64,000 nucleotides of DNA, taken from assembly GCA_012976225.1 (NCBI GenBank), contig JAAVVG010000005.1:124001-188000 (forward strand), in the 5' to 3' direction. Shown piece by piece: positions 35,133 through 46,107 of this stretch; the first letter of the stretch is position 1, and each line of letters starts with the position of its first letter. A model generated the notes under the pieces. That model was not told the DNA's origin and made no database searches. It was given only the letters and a program-made list of their open reading frames with translations. The position numbers were made by a program, and so were the translations under genes. The stretch is from Golubevia sp. BC0850 (Eukaryota > Basidiomycota > Exobasidiomycetes > Golubeviales > Golubeviaceae).

Positions 35133-38102
35133 ATGATGCTGCCGGCTGCTCGTCGTCGCTCAGCTCATCTTGGTTTTTACCAAGTGATGAAAAGCTTCCT
35201 TCTATCTTCCAACCATCATGCAAATCCCAAGTTAATCAAATTGGCAAGATCGTCTCCATCTGGATCTCGGCTCAATTCCAATTCCAGTTGGACGGATCAA
35301 GGTCGTGCTCAGCAGTCACAACGACCAACTTCAAGTCTCGAATCACTTTTAGCCAATTCTCTCTGCAAATCTAACCTTTTACCTCCTTCTATCCCATTAT
35401 CAATCCAAGAATCACTCATGCTACCATCAATTCAAAGTCCATCTTCCAGGACATCAGATCTTGAGGGTGATCCCTCCAAGATTTCAATCATCATTTCCTC
35501 TTTAAAAAGTTCACCGATTTCGTTCCTTCTATCTCATTCTCATCCATTGAGAGCTATAGCTCATTTCAAATCAATCTTGACCCCACTCTTACAAGATCCA
35601 TCGACACTTTCTTCAGTCTCGAGACAAGAAGCAACCAGTTTCAAGAAAGTTCTAAAAGAACAAGTTCAACTCTTAGGTTCAATCATTCAATTTCATCCTG
35701 ACAGACCTCCTCAAACTTTATCAAAGGCAACAAAGCATAGATTAAGAGTGAGGAATGGAGAAAGAAGTCGACCTTGCACTTCCACTTCCACTTCCAGTTC
35801 TACTTCCTTGACTCGATCTTCAAATCCTAGACAAATCTGGCATCCTTCAATCTTACCTCCCAATGTTAGTCCTTTACATTTATCTCCTAAAGTTCAAAAT
35901 TTATTGGCTTTGACCTTTATCATAGACACCTGGTTTCAACTAGCAACGATCTCAAGAGATTTAAACTTGAGTAACTTTCGAAGGATCAGACCTGAGGGAA
36001 GTTCTTTGAATCTGGTTCTGAACCTATTGGCTTCCAATCTAAAAGACCAAGAGACCTTACTAGAAATCGCAGAGAAGATCTTTCAAGAGTTAAAGACAGA
36101 AGCTGAGGTCTCTGGTGAAATGTTAGAGGAATATCTGGTCAGACTTCCCCAAAGAAGTAAGAAGAATCAATCTCAAGTCCAAGAGAAACCTCATAGAGAG
36201 ATCATGTTTTCAAGAGGGAATTTGACTTCCTTGATAATCGCTTTTGGTTCGGCTGGAAATCCCAATAGAGGAATCCAAATTTTACAGGAATGGTCTCAAT
36301 ATTATTCGACTTCTGGGAAACCTTCTAAAGAGATTCTGGAAGATGATGGAGTTGGAAAAGTGGATGGTATCAATTTACAGGGTTGGTCTGATGACAATGT
36401 TATCTGGTCTTCTTTGATTCAAAGTCATATCCTAGGGAATGATTTAAGAGGCGCTTCGGTTTGGTTGGAAAGATATAGAGGGAGTTTATCGATTCTTCGT
36501 TCTTCCACCTCAAATGATGATGGAACTTTAAGATCAGATTTCAGTTCGAGTCATGTTCCTCCAGAGAAAAGTCACAAACCTTATTTAACCTTCCTGGCTG
36601 GTTGTATTAGACTTTTACCAAAAGGACTCAAGGATAAAGCAATTGAAGAGGGAAAGAATGTTATGAGATTAGATGGGATCGAATTTGGAAGTCAAGTGTT
36701 GAGCTTCTTCAACAAGTATGAAGCGGATCATGGAAGAGCTTGGAAGACCAATGAAAATGATGAAAGGGAGATTTGGGAGGAAAAAATCATGGAGAAGACA
36801 AATGAAAGGTTCGAGCGTTCTGTGGAAGTCAATCCCTCAAGATCAGATGCTGAATTCCAAAAGGAGAAAATCGACCTCAAAAATCGAATTCAAATCCCAC
36901 TTATTGGGGAAGTAGTTTCAAAAGATCTAAATACCGACCTTTTCTCCAGGATTTTCATCCAACAACTACTTCGAACTAAATCCCAGTCGTTTTCCCATTC
37001 TCCCTCAGTCGATGAAGGTCCAAATCCAATCTCCTCAATCGATTCATTTCATCAAAATCATCAATTCAATCCCATCACGAAACTCCCTGAAGTCATCAAG
37101 CCTTTCCTCGAATCTCCCCGATCTACTTTGAGTCTATTATTCTATTTTCACCATGCTTCAAATGGTCCAAGAAGAACTCTTTTCAATCCCAACCACTTAA
37201 TAACCTCAACTTCCAAGCACAATCACCAGACTATATCTCCCGATCTCTTACATCTAGCATTAGAAGCTTTGATCTATGGAAATCTAGCTCATTTCCAACC
37301 TTTCAACTCTTCTTCAAGTAACAGACCCTCATTAAGAAAAGAGATCGATTTACCAGGTGTTTTGTTACTTCTACAAAGTTTCAAATTTTTCGGCTTGGAA
37401 CCCGATGAAGTTACTCATAGATTAGGTTTGGCCTGTACTCTCAAAGTTGGAAGAATTAGGATCGGAATGGAGGCTTGGAAGAGAAAGGCTTTGAACACCG
37501 TGGAAGAAGGGCAAGCAGAAGAAATTGAGGAAATTGTTCAACCAAAGAACGGGGTTGCGATCGACAGAATTCTAGAGGCAAGTCCATCTTCAAACGACTC
37601 GTCAAGTTCAGTCTCTACAGAAGGAAAGTTCGCTGGGAAAACTTCACACTCAGACGTCCTTCATTTCAGTTCGAAGCCATCAATCAGAGGAATTAGAGAT
37701 TTGAATTATCTGATTCAATCTTTGGAAATCGGAGTTCAATTCGAGTTGAGAGCTGCAAATGCTTTGATCAAGTTTCAGGATTCGAATGGAAATCTTAAAG
37801 ATCTAGATGATGAAGTCCAGGGAGATTTGGAAGCTTCACACTGTTTGAGGGGCGGGAGAGAACCTGCTAGGTGGGCTTTGGATTTGCTTCGCAGGGAAGT
37901 CAAGGAAGATGAAAGGGAAGAAAATTTCGAGATAGAAGTGGAAAGAGAAGGTTCGAGAATTGATTTGGAAAAGTGTATTAAAAGAGAAGATGGAGATGGG
38001 CTTCTAAGATTAGTGATGAGGGATCTCAAGGATGAAGTGTTACCTAGGATGGATCAATTAAAGAGAGGAGGGAAAGGAAGAATCAGATTGAAGCGAAGAT
38101 GA
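35133..38102 (+). CDS. Large intronless protein, perhaps mitochondrial PPR-like
   Basis: A single exon of 989 codons beginning MMLPAARRRSAHLGFYQVMK, a basic Arg/Ala-rich N-terminus that suits mitochondrial import. Lack of introns is unusual among its neighbours. Several segments have the look of helical hairpin repeats (NLTSLIIAFGSAGNPNRGIQ, then ILQEWSQYYS; DDNVIWSSLIQSHILGNDLR, then GASVWLERYR), similar to pentatricopeptide repeats, which bind organellar RNA. Other parts are Ser-rich. The C-terminus is highly charged. I do not recognise a named orthologue. The PPR idea rests on two or three hairpins only. Candidates to consider include fungal mitochondrial RNA maturation or translation factors. 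Confidence 0.72.
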   Translation: MMLPAARRRSAHLGFYQVMKSFLLSSNHHANPKLIKLARSSPSGSRLNSNSSWTDQGRAQQSQRPTSSLESLLANSLCKSNLLPPSIPLSIQESLMLPSIQSPSSRTSDLEGDPSKISIIISSLKSSPISFLLSHSHPLRAIAHFKSILTPLLQDPSTLSSVSRQEATSFKKVLKEQVQLLGSIIQFHPDRPPQTLSKATKHRLRVRNGERSRPCTSTSTSSSTSLTRSSNPRQIWHPSILPPNVSPLHLSPKVQNLLALTFIIDTWFQLATISRDLNLSNFRRIRPEGSSLNLVLNLLASNLKDQETLLEIAEKIFQELKTEAEVSGEMLEEYLVRLPQRSKKNQSQVQEKPHREIMFSRGNLTSLIIAFGSAGNPNRGIQILQEWSQYYSTSGKPSKEILEDDGVGKVDGINLQGWSDDNVIWSSLIQSHILGNDLRGASVWLERYRGSLSILRSSTSNDDGTLRSDFSSSHVPPEKSHKPYLTFLAGCIRLLPKGLKDKAIEEGKNVMRLDGIEFGSQVLSFFNKYEADHGRAWKTNENDEREIWEEKIMEKTNERFERSVEVNPSRSDAEFQKEKIDLKNRIQIPLIGEVVSKDLNTDLFSRIFIQQLLRTKSQSFSHSPSVDEGPNPISSIDSFHQNHQFNPITKLPEVIKPFLESPRSTLSLLFYFHHASNGPRRTLFNPNHLITSTSKHNHQTISPDLLHLALEALIYGNLAHFQPFNSSSSNRPSLRKEIDLPGVLLLLQSFKFFGLEPDEVTHRLGLACTLKVGRIRIGMEAWKRKALNTVEEGQAEEIEEIVQPKNGVAIDRILEASPSSNDSSSSVSTEGKFAGKTSHSDVLHFSSKPSIRGIRDLNYLIQSLEIGVQFELRAANALIKFQDSNGNLKDLDDEVQGDLEASHCLRGGREPARWALDLLRREVKEDEREENFEIEVEREGSRIDLEKCIKREDGDGLLRLVMRDLKDEVLPRMDQLKRGGKGRIRLKRR

Positions 38103-38251
38103 GGGGGAGGCAGGACTTTGATTTATTTTTTCCCTCGTTTGTAATTTGCTTGTATAACCACCACCGCTGTTAATCTATTGTATGGAGTGCGACGAAAAAC
38201 TCTCAGAGACTACGGTACAGATCTTCTGCCATTTATAACGACCGCCTTCCT

Positions 38252-39592
38252 TCATTGAAATACCCTACTTTCAATTTCTATCAGTCTCTTTTCGAAACAG
38301 CCCAGTATTCCTTCCCTCTTCAACCTCTCCTGGTCTGTTTCCCTTTTGATTCCGTCATCCTCGACTTCTTGTGCGTCTCCTACAGCCTCTCCCGACCTAA
38401 TCTCATCGGCTCTTCCTTCCAAATGTTCTTTCTCATGCTTCAGAGCTTCGTAATCTGGAGGCTCCAAATCTGAAAGAGTGATTCGGTTTATAGTTGAAAG
38501 CAAAGAGATGAGATCTCGAAGCGACTCCTCGACTCCAGAACGGGAAGAGGGCTCCGAAGCTGCTATCGGTTGGGATCCGATCCTGGGAATCGAGCGACAT
38601 TCCGATCCTGTTTCTGTAGAACTTCCACTTATGACAATTAGATCTTCGATTTCAAGCTCTAAAGCTGCCTTCGCTTTTCCCTCGATTGGGTCTCCCTCCT
38701 CTTGATGGCTCTCAATAGTTGAAGTCGTACTGGATGAAGGCCTCTTGGACTTTTTGACCTTCATTCGAGATCCTTCTGCTCTGGCAGGAGTTGAGACTTG
38801 ACCTTCGAGCTGGTTCTTGAGTTGAGATTCTAAGAAAACTTTCATGGCTGAAGCTTCACCTCTTAATCTACCTAGCTGACTACCAAGAGGTGCTCCGACT
38901 AGATTGAATCCAGAATCAAATCCGGCTTGTAGAGTTGAGAGCTTTCCTGCAGTGATACCCTCTCGGTAGCCTGCCTACAGAGGAGTAGAAAAAGGGAAGA
39001 AAAGATGGGAAACAAGCCAGAGTCAGAAAAGCTCTACTTCATTCACCTGGCGACGCTTATATAGCTCAAAATACTGATTCCCAGAGACTTAATACGCTCT
39101 GTAACCAAAGTAACGGCGGCTTCCTTCATCAATCGTATAGCTTGATGCAACCATCTTCTTCTTCTGCTTCTCCCTTCTTCAGCCTCTGGCCGCGTTTTCC
39201 CCTGAAGGTCATTTTGTGAGACTCACATCTTTGAATTGTGTGTCTACTCTGCCCCAATCTCTATCAGCCATACTCTTGACCTTTGGCAGGGAAGAAGCAG
39301 GATTCGAAAGCTTGGGCTGTTGAATTTCTTCATCTGACATCAACCAGTCGTCTTCATCTTCTTCGGCTTCAACTTCAGCTTCATCATCTGGAGCGCCTGT
39401 TCCTTGAGCCACTGAAGAGGAAGTATCATGTCGAGAGTCTCTTGAAGAGGGAGGGTGGATAGACGTGGAAGTGGAAGTGGAAGTGGAATTGGAATTGGAA
39501 TTGGCCTGTTCTACAGGCTGGTCTTTTAGAGTCGTCTTGACATTGTTCTCTTGATTTAAATCTGAATCTGTTGAATCTGCGCTGATTTGCAT
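38252..39592 (-). CDS. YAE1: Yae1-type protein, CIA adaptor
   Basis: Yae1 with Lto1 brings the ABC protein Rli1/ABCE1 to the cytosolic iron-sulfur assembly machinery. The first exon (from 39592) is Ser/Thr/Glu-rich and ends MADRDWGRVDTQFKD at a GTGAGT donor. A later exon opens with GYREGITAGKLSTLQAGFD and SGFNLVGAPLGSQLGRLRG, the deca-GX3 core of Yae1 (GYxxGxxxGKxxxLQxGFDxGFxxG...G). The rest is acidic and low-complexity, ending LIEIESRVFQ. A middle exon or two lies around 39060-39190 but I could not fix its ends; a reading with RRRRWLHQAIRLMKE is attractive. The start is 123 bp from the telomerase start on the other strand. Confidence 0.85.
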
Positions 39593-39715
39593 GCACTCTT
39601 GAACAACACTAGCAAGTCGGCTTGTTGCTACGATTGGTTGCGTTTAGAAGTATTCTTCTGCTTCACCAAACGCGCTCTTTCTTTCTGACCATCTCACTTC
39701 TGCAACCTCTCGAGA
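39593..39715. promoter_or_regulatory. Bidirectional promoter: YAE1 / TERT
   Basis: Only 123 bp separate the two opposite start codons, so both genes must draw on the same promoter DNA or have short leaders. It contains GTTGCTACGATTGGTTGCG, with ATTGG (an inverted CCAAT) near its centre. The regulatory role is inferred. Confidence 0.6.
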
Positions 39716-42700
39716 ATGGCAAATGGGTCTAGGAAGAGAAAGAGAGGCCAAGAGAAGGAGAAGGTCAAGGAAGAGGGAAAGAGAGGCAGCAATCCTTCTC
39801 ATTCCCTCCTTTCCTCTTACTACCCACTCGTTCTTACTCTCAGAGAATATCTTGAACTCAATCTTCCTCTCTCAAACCCACATCTGATCTTTCCACCAAA
39901 TCAATCCACTATTCAAGAAGATGACTCCTACTCAAGACTGGGAGATAGCCTCGTAGCTGTCAGCGAAGAGGAAGCTCAATCTTTGAAGTCACGTCGCGAA
40001 GGCAGCAATCAGGATAGAAAATGGTCGAATTGGAAACCTCCTTCTCTCGATTCTATCCAAGCGGATACTTCGACTCTTTTTACGGTGGGTAATCAAACAG
40101 TTTCCCGCAGGCAGAGCTCAGAGTCACCTTCCCGTTATTCACAATCTCAATCGCGTCTCCCTTCCCAGATTGTGAGCGTTGCCCAAGACGCCTTGATGAA
40201 GCAGAGGATCAAGACCGGGAGATCCAACCTCTTGATCTTTGGATACAAGCCTGTAAGGATTATGAGAGAATAACGAAAGGCGGCTCTGGGACTGATTCGA
40301 CGTTGTCTTTCCTCCCCACTCAGCTCGACGAATTCAGTACCTCTTCAGCTGGAAGGAAGATCGCCAACGTGTTTCCAAACACGAATGTCAATCGCTTGAC
40401 TACCTCTCGAGAATGGGTCAGATTCTATCGTACGTGAGTCTTCTTGACATTCTCGTTTTGACGGAGCTTTTGACTGACCTCTCACCTCTCCCTTTGCAGA
40501 GTTGGACCTGATGTTTTCCAGCATCTCATCACTCGTTGCTCGATATTTGTTTCTTTACCTGGTACTGATGACTGCTGGAATCAGATGTGCGGTCAGCCTC
40601 TAAGTGATTCGAACCTCAAACCTGGAGCGAAGTCAAAGCTCTCAAAGCTGTCGCCGGCTTCTTCTTCTTCTTCTTCTCCCATGGATCTCAATCCAAAGCG
40701 AATCGACTCGAAGTCAAGCAAAGTGAAGTCTTCCTCTGCTATCGGAGACGGCCCAGTTCTTCTTTCTTCTCGATCTCAACCACAACCTCAGCCTCCAGCT
40801 CTACCTTCAAGCAGAACAAAAGGGCTCTCCCGTTCAGAGTCTGCTCCAATCGCCAAGCTTGGATCGATACCAATAGGCGGTAACGCTGCCAGACCTGTTG
40901 CAAGAACAGATTCAGCCATGTCTCTGCTGTCGGATCGCACGCCAACTTCGACTCGACGTGCTCCTAATCCAGTCAGGTAAGTATGGCTGAGAGCCTCTGA
41001 TATATCGGAGCTATCAAGACTGACAAAATAGCGAGCTCCCTTTTCTTCTCCGATTTCACAGTCCGACCAATGTCTCTATAGTGCGGAGTCGTCTCTTCTA
41101 TGGCAAAGCAGACAGGAAGAAGGGTCTCATCACCGCTGGCTTCCCTTCAGCTCGTAGGTGTTTTCTCTGGACAGATTTCTTTCATCTATAAACCGTTCTG
41201 ACCCTCATCCAACACCGTCTCTTTCAAACCTGCTGACTATCCCTAGACGTCTTCGACTCGAGCCTTGAGCAAGTGGCTGCAGCTCGTATGGAAACTACAA
41301 CTCCTTTGACAGACCCACGGGCCATAGCTCGGAGAACGCTTCATACTCTAAAGCACATCTGGCCTCGAGAATATGGATTGAACCACGTATGGAAGGAGCA
41401 GCCGCCGACGGGAGTCAACAAAGTCACCACTCCGCTTCCCTTCATCAATCACAGCACTCGAGAATCGGAATTGAAGGTGAGTTCAGGTAATGCATGACTG
41501 CTGGGACTCAAGTTCGATCTTCTGAGTTGCTATTCGCTCTCCTATTTTCGACAGATGAACTCCTCTTTGAAGACTCCGAAGCGTCTCAAAGAGGTGCTAC
41601 CTCTCATCTCATCCATGTTGCACAAACACGACAAGTTTGATTATCGAAAAGCTTTGAGTCTATGTTGTCCTAGTCGAGTACAGAAGAAGGGTCCGCTAAG
41701 CGAAAAGGATAGGTTAGACCTTGCTGTGAGTGCTTGAATCAAGCAATTTTGACTACCTTCTTTGCGAAAGACACACTAACTTCTCTCCCCCTTTTTCCAG
41801 GCTCAAGTTGTGGAAGATAACGGGATCGATGGGATCGCACTTCCTTCGCCGCCTTTGATCACTCAACCTCCTACTCTTACAGATGTAGGACTTGCTCCAA
41901 CGAAGAAGAGAGCTATCGCTATGCACCACTCCATTCAGAAGACAGTCCAGAAACAAGCAAGAGAGCAACCTCGTTTTGCTCAGTTTCGGGTTCCTACTGG
42001 CCAAGCGAGTTCAAAGACTTTGCCTCTCCCTTCCCCTCTTTTTTTTCATTTTAATTGAACTTCGGCTGACCATTTCATTCATTCTCTCGCTTTTCAGGTA
42101 TCTCGTTTCGTCAAGATGGTGATCAACGGAATCGTACCGTCCGATTTGTTGGGATCCGTCTACAACTCCAATCTTTTGAAGAAGAGTAGGTTTCTAATAA
42201 AGGTTGTCTTCGTGCTAACACCGATTTACTGACGGTTCCTTTTTTCTTTTCTCTCAGGAGTCGGTCGATTTGTCGTTGCTCGAAGGCATGAGACCGTGAA
42301 TGTTCACGAGCTGATGCAAGGTATGCGCTTGAGCGATTTCGATTGGCTACTTCCAACCAACAAACGAGCTCAAAGTCAACGACACACCGCTGCAGAGCAG
42401 GAGAAGCGAAGTCGCTTGGTCTCGGAGCTTCTTTACTGGATCTTCGACTCTCTACTTATTCCTCTCTTGAGGACAACCTTCTACGCCACTGAAGCCGCTG
42501 CTTACAACTATCAAGTCCTCTATTTTCGTCAAGATGACTGGGCCAAAGTCACTGGACCTCTTCAGAGCAAACTCACAAGCGGACCCAACGCTCTGTTCAA
42601 AGCCATCAGCAACGAGGATGCTAGACTTCTCCTCGTGTCTAGGCGACTGCAGTACTCTACTGTTCGTCTACTTCCTAAGGAGACGGGAGTGAGGCCTATC

Positions 42701-44500
42701 ATCAATCTGGGTCGCAAGGTCAAGAGACGCATCGAAGAAGACGCTCCGCATCGAGGAAAGCAACGAGTCGTCAGACCTAGGTACGAGGAGAGCTCATCAG
42801 TCAATCAGCTTCTAAAACCAGCTTTCAACATTCTCACCTACGAACGGAAGACCAACTCAGAACTGCTCGGATCTTCAGTCTTTGGAGCTGACGACATCTT
42901 GCCCCGAATGAGGAAGTACAAGGAGGATCTTCGTCTGGATTCGAAAGGTCGACTTCCGCCTCTCTACTTCGTCAAGGTGGACGTACGGAAGGCTTTCGAT
43001 ACCATCGTGCATGACAAGCTTTTAGATATCATAAAGGATCTGATGCAACATGACAGCTACGTCGTCCAGTCCCACTCTCGAGTCATGTCCCACTCGGAAC
43101 CAAACAAGAAGAACTGGATCAGGAAAGAAGAAGCTCAACCTCAAGCCTACTCTTCGTTCCAGGAGGAAGCTACTGGAATGGCTAAAGCTCTTCGACATGT
43201 CATCTTCGTGGACCACGTGGCCTACACTGTAGAAGAGAGAGACCATGCGATGGCTACTCTCGAACAACACATCACTGGAAATCTGATCAAGATAGGAAGG
43301 AACTTCTTCCAACAGCACACTGGAATAGCTCAAGGCTCTAAAGTTTCCACTCTTCTCTGCTGCTACTTCTACGCAGACCTGGAAAGGAAAAGGTTGGAGT
43401 TTACCAACCGGAGGGAAAGTCTTCTGATGAGGTACACGGATGATTTCCTCTTCGTCACTACCAACATCTCGGATGCTAGACGCTTCTTTAATGTCATGTG
43501 CAAAGGTCACTCTGACTATGGCTGCTTTGTCTCGGCAGAGAAGAGTCTCCTCAACTTCAACGCTCTGACAGAGGACGGAAAGTTCGTGCCCAAAATCGAA
43601 GGAAACGAATTCCTGTGGGCCGGCCTCGTCATCAACACCAAGACTCTTTCCGTATCACAAAACCTAGACCGCTACGCTTTTACCAGTGAGTTCGTTATAG
43701 ACAGTGAGATGCGGGGCTCATGTTGACTTCTTCACCTCTTCTCCCTCTCAGACATGGGAGATTCACTCACCATTCGAGGAGGCTCCAAACCAGGAGTTGC
43801 ATTTGTCAGCAAGCTGAAAGAGTGAGTTTCCATTGAGATCTTTCTTCTTCCCTCTTTCTATCACTAATGTATCAAGCTCTCTCGTCTCCTTGAAACCTCC
43901 AGTGAAATCCGTCGTCGATCTCACGTCATTCATTCGGACAAACAGCTCAATTCCGATTCGGCAACCTACACAAACATTTATCAAATGTTCATCGTTGTAG
44001 CTCTGAAGTTTCATTCCTACCTCAAGGGTTTGGGAGTGGACGCCCGACGCAAGCCAGAGTTTTGCGATGGTGAGTGAGATTCGAGCTTACGTGAATCGGC
44101 TCTTGCTGATGATTTCTCCTACCTTTTTCCAATCTTCACAGATTCCCTTCATAGTCTCGTCAGGTATGCTTATCACCATCTCTCGAGTCGATCTAAGGCG
44201 ACTGCAACTCGCGGCTCTGCTCTCCGAAAAGACTGCATCACCTGGTGAGTTTTAGCTATCGTGCCGACTTTGAATTGAAAAGGCGCTGATGTGCTTTTCT
44301 CCCTCACTTTGTCCAGGATTGGCTATCATGCATTCTACTCCGTACTTTCCCCCAAGAAATCTCATTACGGATCGACTCTCAAGATGTTGAAGACTAGAAT
44401 TCAAGCTCCAGGAAACTCAGGGGCAAGGAAGAAAGTTGGAAGGGTGGCGAAGAGCATGTGGGAAAAGAACGCCGCGTTTGTGAAAAGTGTTAAATACTGA
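39716..44500 (+). CDS. TERT: Telomerase reverse transcriptase
   Basis: The catalytic protein of telomerase, which copies the telomerase RNA onto chromosome ends. About ten exons. Early exons have VGPDVFQHLITRCSIF and QMCGQPL, matching the TEN-domain phrase HLLxRCxxF...QVCGxPL. A Ser-rich linker follows. The RNA-binding domain has ARRTLHTLKHIWPREYGLNH, the CP motif LKEVLPLISSML with DYRKALSLCCP, and T motif VSRFVKMVINGIVPSDLLGS. RT motifs: 1-2 RLLPKETGVRPIINL (about 42667), A VKVDVRKAFDTIVHDKL (about 42975), B' HTGIAQGSKVSTLLCCYF, C MRYTDDFLFVT (about 43432), D SAEKSLLNF, E EFLWAGLVINT. The three catalytic Asp are present. The thumb ends WIGYHAFYSVLSPKKSHYG and AAFVKSVKY. An RT domain with T and CP motifs excludes a retroelement origin. 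Confidence 0.96.
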
Positions 44501-44781
44501 AACCGATGTAACATCACCACGAGCCAGAGAAATTTTCTGTCGAGCGAGCTAGGGTGAAGAAGAGCTTCGCTTCTCCATCTTGTCAAAAATGTGATTCTCG
44601 AAGTGGAACGCGGCCTCTGAATTACTTGAAATACTTCATGAAAGGAAATGTGATGGAGGATCGATGGAACGTCTGGAACCTATACTTGATGAACGAGAAA
44701 TTTCCATCTTTCCGCTTTTCTCTCTCGAGTCTCGACCGCAACTTCGTCCAACTCCAAGCATCTTTCGTCAATTGCTCAATC

Positions 44782-45457
44782 ATGAACAAAGGGGCCAGGC
44801 CAGTGGCAGCCTATCTGATGCCACTAGAAGATCTGCAATTGGAAAAAGATGTTGGAATTAAAGTCAGAGTGGTCGGCTTGTGAGTTGAAATTCAGGACGA
44901 TTTGAATCCACCTTCTCTCTCTCCGATCCTACTCATCAAGCGCGACTCCCTCTTCCTATTCTCTCAGCTTGACATCGTATGATCCTAAAACATCACTCTG
45001 TGTTGTATCACATAACACAGCCTCGTTACTGGTAGACATATCGATGATCTTGGTCGGGAAAACGTTTCTTCCAAGAATGAGAAGTAAAGTCATGTGTATA
45101 GGCGAGATCTCCAGAAGAACTGTGAGTTCTTCAGTAGATGCCAGCTCACTTATCGTGGTCTACTATTCTGGCGTAGATGTCTTGCGCACAGAGGAATTGA
45201 GTACTCTTTCTCCCTCTCTTCGTTCGCAGCCTTCCGATCTACCTCTTTCCCTCTCCGAGCCAACCGAGACGCAACCATTTCATCAACCGGAAGTGGATTC
45301 GAATTACGTCCTACCGGCTATCATACTGAATCAAGTGGATGATCTAGATCTGGATGAGTGGTGCACTGCTGCAAGAGAGAGCTCGGAAATGATGTGGGAG
45401 GAAAGGAAAGCCAAGGAAACTTCAAGAGACAAACGAGACATGGACAAGGCTCGGTAA
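44782..45457 (+). CDS. TEN1: Ten1-like OB-fold protein (CST complex), probable
   Basis: Ten1 is the smallest subunit of the CST (Ctc1/Cdc13-Stn1-Ten1) complex, which caps telomeres and helps fill in the C-strand. Two exons join at GGC TT|C, giving VGIKVRVVGFLTSYDPKTSL, then SLLVDISMILVGKTFLPRMR and SKVMCIGEISRR. This strand order, K-x-x-R-x-x-G-x-L-x-x-Y-D, then LVD, then V-x-x-I-G-E, matches the single OB fold of Ten1. I start at 44782 (MNKGARPVAAYLMPLEDL), which leaves about 20 residues before the fold as in other Ten1; an earlier in-frame ATG at about 44638 would add 48 residues. An acidic Ser/Pro tail of about 80 residues follows the fold and is longer than in human Ten1. Its place right after TERT supports a telomere role. 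Confirmation needs a profile search. Confidence 0.7.
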
Positions 45458-46107
45458 AAAGTTGAATGATTAAAGGTCCTTTGTGGATGGTACTACGACT
45501 CGTGCTCGAAAGAGGAGTTGACTCGTAAGCCTTCCGTTCAACTTCCTTGCAACTTCCTTGCCTTCCAAGCCATTCTTTCGAAGCCACTTGAAACGAATTT
45601 CGAAGAACATGCAAATTCACAAGAATTTCACACAGCCGAGAACGCTCCAAGGGCTGAAGAAAGAAATGACCATTTGGAAAAGCGACAACAAAAGACAAAA
45701 ATAGTTCACACAAAGAAAATAGGAATAGAAGAAACAAGAGAAAGAAAACGTTGGAGCAAGGTGACTGGATTTTTTTTTGGTGAGGATTATTTTGATTTTG
45801 GATGAGGAGAGAAGACATTTGCTAAGCTTGCTAGTTTGAAAAGATTTGAATGATGAATTGAGTTTTGGTTGTTCATGTTTGTGATGAATTGATGAGAGGA
45901 AGTGGGCAGTGGTCGTTGGATTTTCGTTGGATTTCTGTTGAATCTGGTTTATTTTCAAAGACGGTTTGAGGTGGGAGAAGAGGAAGGGGATAATGCTTTC
46001 GTGAAAGAAGAGAGGGGGGCGTTAGGTAAACAGAACACAAAGTTTCTGCAAACATTTTCGACTGCTGTTCGTTGCCAAAAAAAAACCAATTTATTGCTAC
46101 GTAGTTT
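45458..46107. other. Convergent intergenic, A-rich
   Basis: This lies between the ends of TEN1 (+) and MUB1 (-). It is A-rich with T8 near 45770 and A8 near 46078. No protein-like frame is supported. Probably 3' untranslated regions of both genes. Confidence 0.5.

Noticed and set aside
42296-43726. Reverse-transcriptase domain as part of a retroelement
   Set aside because: It carries telomerase-only CP and T motifs and a TEN-type N-terminus, is split by introns, and has no integrase, RNase H or terminal repeats.
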